Part shown: positions 7,115 to 9,783 of the stretch, one piece after another | Layout of the letters: each line of letters opens with the position of its first letter | How positions within the stretch are numbered: position 1 is the stretch's first letter | Source: Candidatus Kapaibacterium sp. | Lineage (GTDB): Bacteria; Bacteroidota; Ignavibacteria; Kapaibacteriales; UBA961 | DNA length: 9,783 bases | Assembly (NCBI GenBank): GCA_023259575.1 | Contig: JALRHN010000077.1 | Coordinates: forward strand, 1 to 9,783 | Direction: 5' to 3' | Notes under the pieces: model-generated | The model's input: the letters and a program-made list of their open reading frames with translations, nothing else | Told to the model about the DNA's origin: nothing | The model's database searches: none | Made by a program: the position numbers and the translations under genes

Positions 7115-7831
7115 ATAATAAGGATTCATTGTCTTGATAAATTGTTCTGTATATGGCCCAAGTACATCTTCTTTATATAAAAACAGTTCTTGAGTACAAT
7201 TCGTAGAATCATCAAGACAAAAAGCTTTGATAACTCTTTTGGGCTTAGCTGAGGGATAATCTTGTAATGTATATTGATAGAAGGGAAAAAGACCACTCGA
7301 TATAGCTAATTCTGTAAAATATTTCATTTCTTCTACTGGTAATATAAACCAAAACTTAGTATCCTGTGTAGATAATTGTTTTGAGCTTGAGATTAAGTCA
7401 GTAAAAGTTAGAGAATGATCTGAATGTCTAGCTATGTGTTTAGAAGATGAAATGGGTTTTGAAGAATTCTGGAAAAAGGGAGGATTGCTAATAATCAGAT
7501 CAAATGTTTGATTCGAATGTTCAGCAAAGGACTGGACACTAGAATGAATTAGAGAAATCCGATTATGCCACGGAGAACATGTGATATTGATTGTAGCATC
7601 AATAATTGAATCATCATCTATTTCTAATGCCGTAATCGTAGATGAATTATTAGTTTTTTGCGCTAAGATTAAGGAAAGTATTCCTGTTCCTGTCCCAATA
7701 TCCAAAATAGAACTTGTATGATCTACATTAATCAATGCACCAAAAACGCATGCATCGGAGCTTAACTTCATTGCAGAATTACTTTGGGATATTCTAAATT
7801 TCTTAAAATCGAAAGAGTCCTTATTTCTCAT
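7103..7831 (-). CDS. trmN6: tRNA1(Val) (adenine-37-N6)-methyltransferase
   Basis: This 242-residue cytoplasmic SAM-dependent enzyme matches the TrmN6/YfiC family, which methylates N6 of A37 next to the anticodon of tRNA1(Val). The N-terminus FDFKKFRISQ and AMKLSSDACVFGA match the family's FxFKxF...MKVxTDxxLLGAW region. The SAM-binding motif I is DIGTGTG (44-50), with acidic E70 ending beta-2. The N6-adenine catalytic motif NPPF is at 116-119. The ARH segment (134-136) after it is also a family mark, as is SPW at 86-88. The C-terminus PYYLFL resembles the family's fYL end. Length is normal. The start codon lies 5 nt after the stop of the upstream PD40 gene, so translation is probably coupled in one operon; no Shine-Dalgarno site is seen. 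It is distinguished from rRNA or HemK-type methylases by the N-terminal FKxF motif and the ARH segment. Confidence 0.9.
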   Translation of the reverse strand: MRNKDSFDFKKFRISQSNSAMKLSSDACVFGALINVDHTSSILDIGTGTGILSLILAQKTNNSSTITALEIDDDSIIDATINITCSPWHNRISLIHSSVQSFAEHSNQTFDLIISNPPFFQNSSKPISSSKHIARHSDHSLTFTDLISSSKQLSTQDTKFWFILPVEEMKYFTELAISSGLFPFYQYTLQDYPSAKPKRVIKAFCLDDSTNCTQELFLYKEDVLGPYTEQFIKTMNPYYLFL

Positions 7832-7836
7832 ATTTA

Positions 7837-9606
7837 TTATTCAATCGATATCGGAATAATAAATTCTTGCTGCTCTTTAGGAATTAATAATAATGACTCT
7901 AAACATGCCTGATTCAAAGAACTATGTATTGGTTTGCTTATCATAGTGTAACCTTTATACTTAGTATTTCTATTAAAAGAGTCTATGAATTTTTTTGCCA
8001 AGGCTTCATTATTAAGTGAAGTATATAATGTAATATTTCCACCTTTTGGTTTGGTATTTTTAATAATCCTAAACATGGACTCTTGTTGTGATTGATCAAT
8101 TGCTATATATGTTAATATCACATTATTAAGATTGGAGTTCAAACTCATAGTAGTCTTATAATTTTTTTGTATCGGAATTTGAATAATTCCAGAAAAAGTA
8201 CCTAAGTAATTTGAACATAGACTAGTTAATGTAAAAGAAGTGTCTTTTTCATTGATAAGATTTTGAATGTTTAATGTTTTTGTAAATGGTAATTGTGATC
8301 CTTCGCAAATTGTTGAATCATTAAATCTTAATTCCCATTGCGATATTGTATCGTTATCATCTTTTTGAATTAACAATTGTATAGCTGAAGGTTGATTTAC
8401 AATGGAAATGGTTGAAAGGGGAGCAAAAAGCGATGAATTACCTCCACTAATATCTATTCTATTATCATAATAGTCTTCGGTTACAAAAATTTGGAAAGGG
8501 CTTGCTCCTTTAGAAATAAGAAGCTCTTTAACTGATTCAGTTAAAGGGTGTTGCGAGATAAATATTGTATCATTAGAATTTTTTGATAATCGCAATGCTA
8601 ATGTTTTAATCATATGTAGATCATCGCTATTTAATCCTTCTTGAACTGGAAAAAGTACAGTTCTGAAGGGAACGGCATTCTCTGTAGTTTCGATTGTTTG
8701 AAAAATCTGATTATCTAAAGGCTTTACAATCAGAGGGTTTTTTTGAGGTGTTGGATCATTTGAATACAATAATCTTGCTTTATAAAAATCTAAATTACCT
8801 TTTCCACCAGGCCTGTCAGAGCAAAATAAAGCAGTATTAGAATCGCTGATGATAAAATCTGTATCATCGTATTCTGAGTTAATTTCAGACAAAGGAATTG
8901 GTGCTTGCCACTCTCCATTTTCAAAATACGTCATATAAATATCAAATTTCCCTTTACCACCATGGCCATTTGATGAGAAATACAGAGTATCTTCATTATT
9001 CATGAATGGAGTAATTTCATCTCCGGGAGAATTCATGTCGCCTTCTAGATGTTCGGGTCCTGTCCACGTTAAATTATCTTGTAGAGTATAAAACCAGATA
9101 TCTGTGCCACCCATTCCACCCGGTCTATCAGAAACGAAATATAGATGTTTTCCATCAGGAGAAGGGCAAGGATGTGAATTAAATGAAGGATGCGGTTCTG
9201 ATTCAAGAGGAGTAGCTTTTTGATTATGTTTTGTATAATAAATCTGTAGAAAAGATCTTTCTGGAAATTGTATTGGTGTTGCAAAAAACTTGTATGAACT
9301 TGAGTTGATCTCGGTGTTTACTAAATAAGAAATAACCTTATCATCTATTTCTGATTTAATAGATTGGATAGAATTATCTGTAAAATCTTTGAAGATTGTA
9401 AAGAAGGAAGGAGTACTATTTTTATTCCTTGAAAAGGTAACAACATTCTTAAAAACAGAAGGAGCATAATCATCATAAGGAGAATTCATGGTATACACTG
9501 GAGAATAAACCACCCATTTTGGTTCGATGGAAAAAATATTTTCAGTAGTATAAAATGTAAAAGAACTTAAGAAAAAGTATATGATAAGATTAATGTAAGT
9601 ATTCAT
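7837..9606 (-). CDS. Exported PD40 beta-propeller protein with two degenerate OmpA-like C-terminal domains
   Basis: This 589-residue protein has a hydrophobic N-terminus (about 5-19, INLIIYFFLSSFTFY) that should act as a signal peptide or anchor; there is no lipobox cysteine. PD40/TolB-like repeats are clear at about 140-173 (PSPDGKHLYFVSDRPGGMGG), 192-226 (LYFSSNGHGGKGKFDIY) and 243-277 (ALFCSDRPGGKGNLDFY); 41-63 may be an earlier blade. Such propellers usually mediate protein contacts in the periplasm. Residues about 313-402 and 495-588 each follow a beta-alpha-beta order like OmpA C-terminal domains, but lack the TD and N..LS..RA residues that bind peptidoglycan. Between them, about 405-475 has an Ig-like WELRF...EGSQLPF pattern. 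I recall a PD40-OmpA-Ig-OmpA layout in FCB-group proteins; the OmpA assignment is inference. It lacks the TPR and lipobox of PorE. It heads an operon with trmN6. The 63-177 nt upstream hold no clear promoter motif. Function is unknown. Confidence 0.75.
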   Translation of the reverse strand: MNTYINLIIYFFLSSFTFYTTENIFSIEPKWVVYSPVYTMNSPYDDYAPSVFKNVVTFSRNKNSTPSFFTIFKDFTDNSIQSIKSEIDDKVISYLVNTEINSSSYKFFATPIQFPERSFLQIYYTKHNQKATPLESEPHPSFNSHPCPSPDGKHLYFVSDRPGGMGGTDIWFYTLQDNLTWTGPEHLEGDMNSPGDEITPFMNNEDTLYFSSNGHGGKGKFDIYMTYFENGEWQAPIPLSEINSEYDDTDFIISDSNTALFCSDRPGGKGNLDFYKARLLYSNDPTPQKNPLIVKPLDNQIFQTIETTENAVPFRTVLFPVQEGLNSDDLHMIKTLALRLSKNSNDTIFISQHPLTESVKELLISKGASPFQIFVTEDYYDNRIDISGGNSSLFAPLSTISIVNQPSAIQLLIQKDDNDTISQWELRFNDSTICEGSQLPFTKTLNIQNLINEKDTSFTLTSLCSNYLGTFSGIIQIPIQKNYKTTMSLNSNLNNVILTYIAIDQSQQESMFRIIKNTKPKGGNITLYTSLNNEALAKKFIDSFNRNTKYKGYTMISKPIHSSLNQACLESLLLIPKEQQEFIIPISIE

Positions 9607-9669
9607 TGCGTATATAATTTAGATAAACGATATATAAGGATACTAAAGTAAATAATTGCGTCTAAAAAC

Positions 9670-9783
9670 CTAAGATAAAAGGAGTAGGCGTACAAGAAAA
9701 TAAAAAACTATTTGTTCATGTGTTAAAAGAATACTAAGTTTGTATTCCCTTTTGAGAGGCACTTGATTTTCGGAGAGAGTGAT
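9670..9783 (-). CDS. Possible 3' end of a further minus-strand gene (37 codons, cut by window edge)
   Basis: From the right edge one minus-strand frame stays open for 37 codons to a TAG at 9672-9670. The peptide begins ITLSENQVPLKREYK and ends in a hydrophobic stretch, FYFLVRLLLLS. It points the same way as the PD40 gene and ends 63 nt before that gene's ATG. An open run of this length can occur by chance at this base composition, and I recognise no family. If it is not coding, the last 177 bases hold nothing I can identify beyond the upstream region of the PD40 gene. Confidence 0.2.
   Translation of the reverse strand: MTLSENQVPLKREYKLSILLTHEQIVFYFLVRLLLLS

Noticed and set aside
7837..9606. 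PorE-type T9SS component
   Set aside because: It has a PD40 propeller, but no N-terminal TPR region and no lipoprotein cysteine, and the OmpA-like part lacks the binding residues.
9710..9783. Plus-strand gene starting at the right edge
   Set aside because: The ATG at about 9715 meets a stop after one codon, and the one frame open to the edge has no start codon in a plausible place.

Overview
The window looks like part of a chromosome from an AT-rich bacterium of the Bacteroidota/FCB group. The evidence is a TonB-dependent receptor with an N-terminal carboxypeptidase-regulatory-like domain, a secreted protein with a type IX secretion (T9SS) type A C-terminal sorting domain, a match to the Bacteroidota -7 promoter element TAnnTTTG, and almost no Shine-Dalgarno sequences. 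The PD40 protein resembles, from memory, propeller/OmpA proteins of Ignavibacteria and Kapabacteria, so a lineage of that kind is possible but not shown. No mobile elements, CRISPR arrays, tRNAs or rRNAs were seen.

Layout. (1) Positions 1-319, minus strand: the first 106 codons of a proteorhodopsin, a light-driven proton pump, cut by the window edge. It carries the pump residues D, T and E on helix C and a methionine at the spectral-tuning site. It has a strong Shine-Dalgarno sequence and a leader with two mutually exclusive small hairpins, one followed by a T tract. (2) Positions 320-655: divergent intergenic region. (3) Positions 656-5596, plus strand: a probable two-gene operon of an outer-membrane TonB-dependent receptor and a T9SS-secreted, probably beta-solenoid protein, closed by a clear intrinsic terminator at 5615-5657. 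(4) Positions 5723-7114, plus strand: an exported two-domain alpha/beta hydrolase with an intact Ser-Asp-His triad. (5) Positions 9606-7103, minus strand: a two-gene operon of an exported PD40-propeller protein with two apparently degenerate OmpA-like domains, followed 5 nt later by the tRNA1(Val) A37 N6-methyltransferase trmN6. The 3' end of trmN6 overlaps the hydrolase 3' end by 12 nt. (6) The right edge may hold the last 37 codons of another minus-strand gene, weakly supported.

How the genes may work together. The rhodopsin would add to the proton-motive force, which is the energy source for TonB-dependent transport and also drives T9SS. The receptor and its secreted neighbour probably form one surface module that captures an unidentified substrate. 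The link between rhodopsin and this module is only their shared divergent intergenic region, so coregulation is an inference. The most notable items are the rhodopsin and its leader, the uncharacterised receptor/T9SS pair, and the PD40 protein with eroded OmpA domains.
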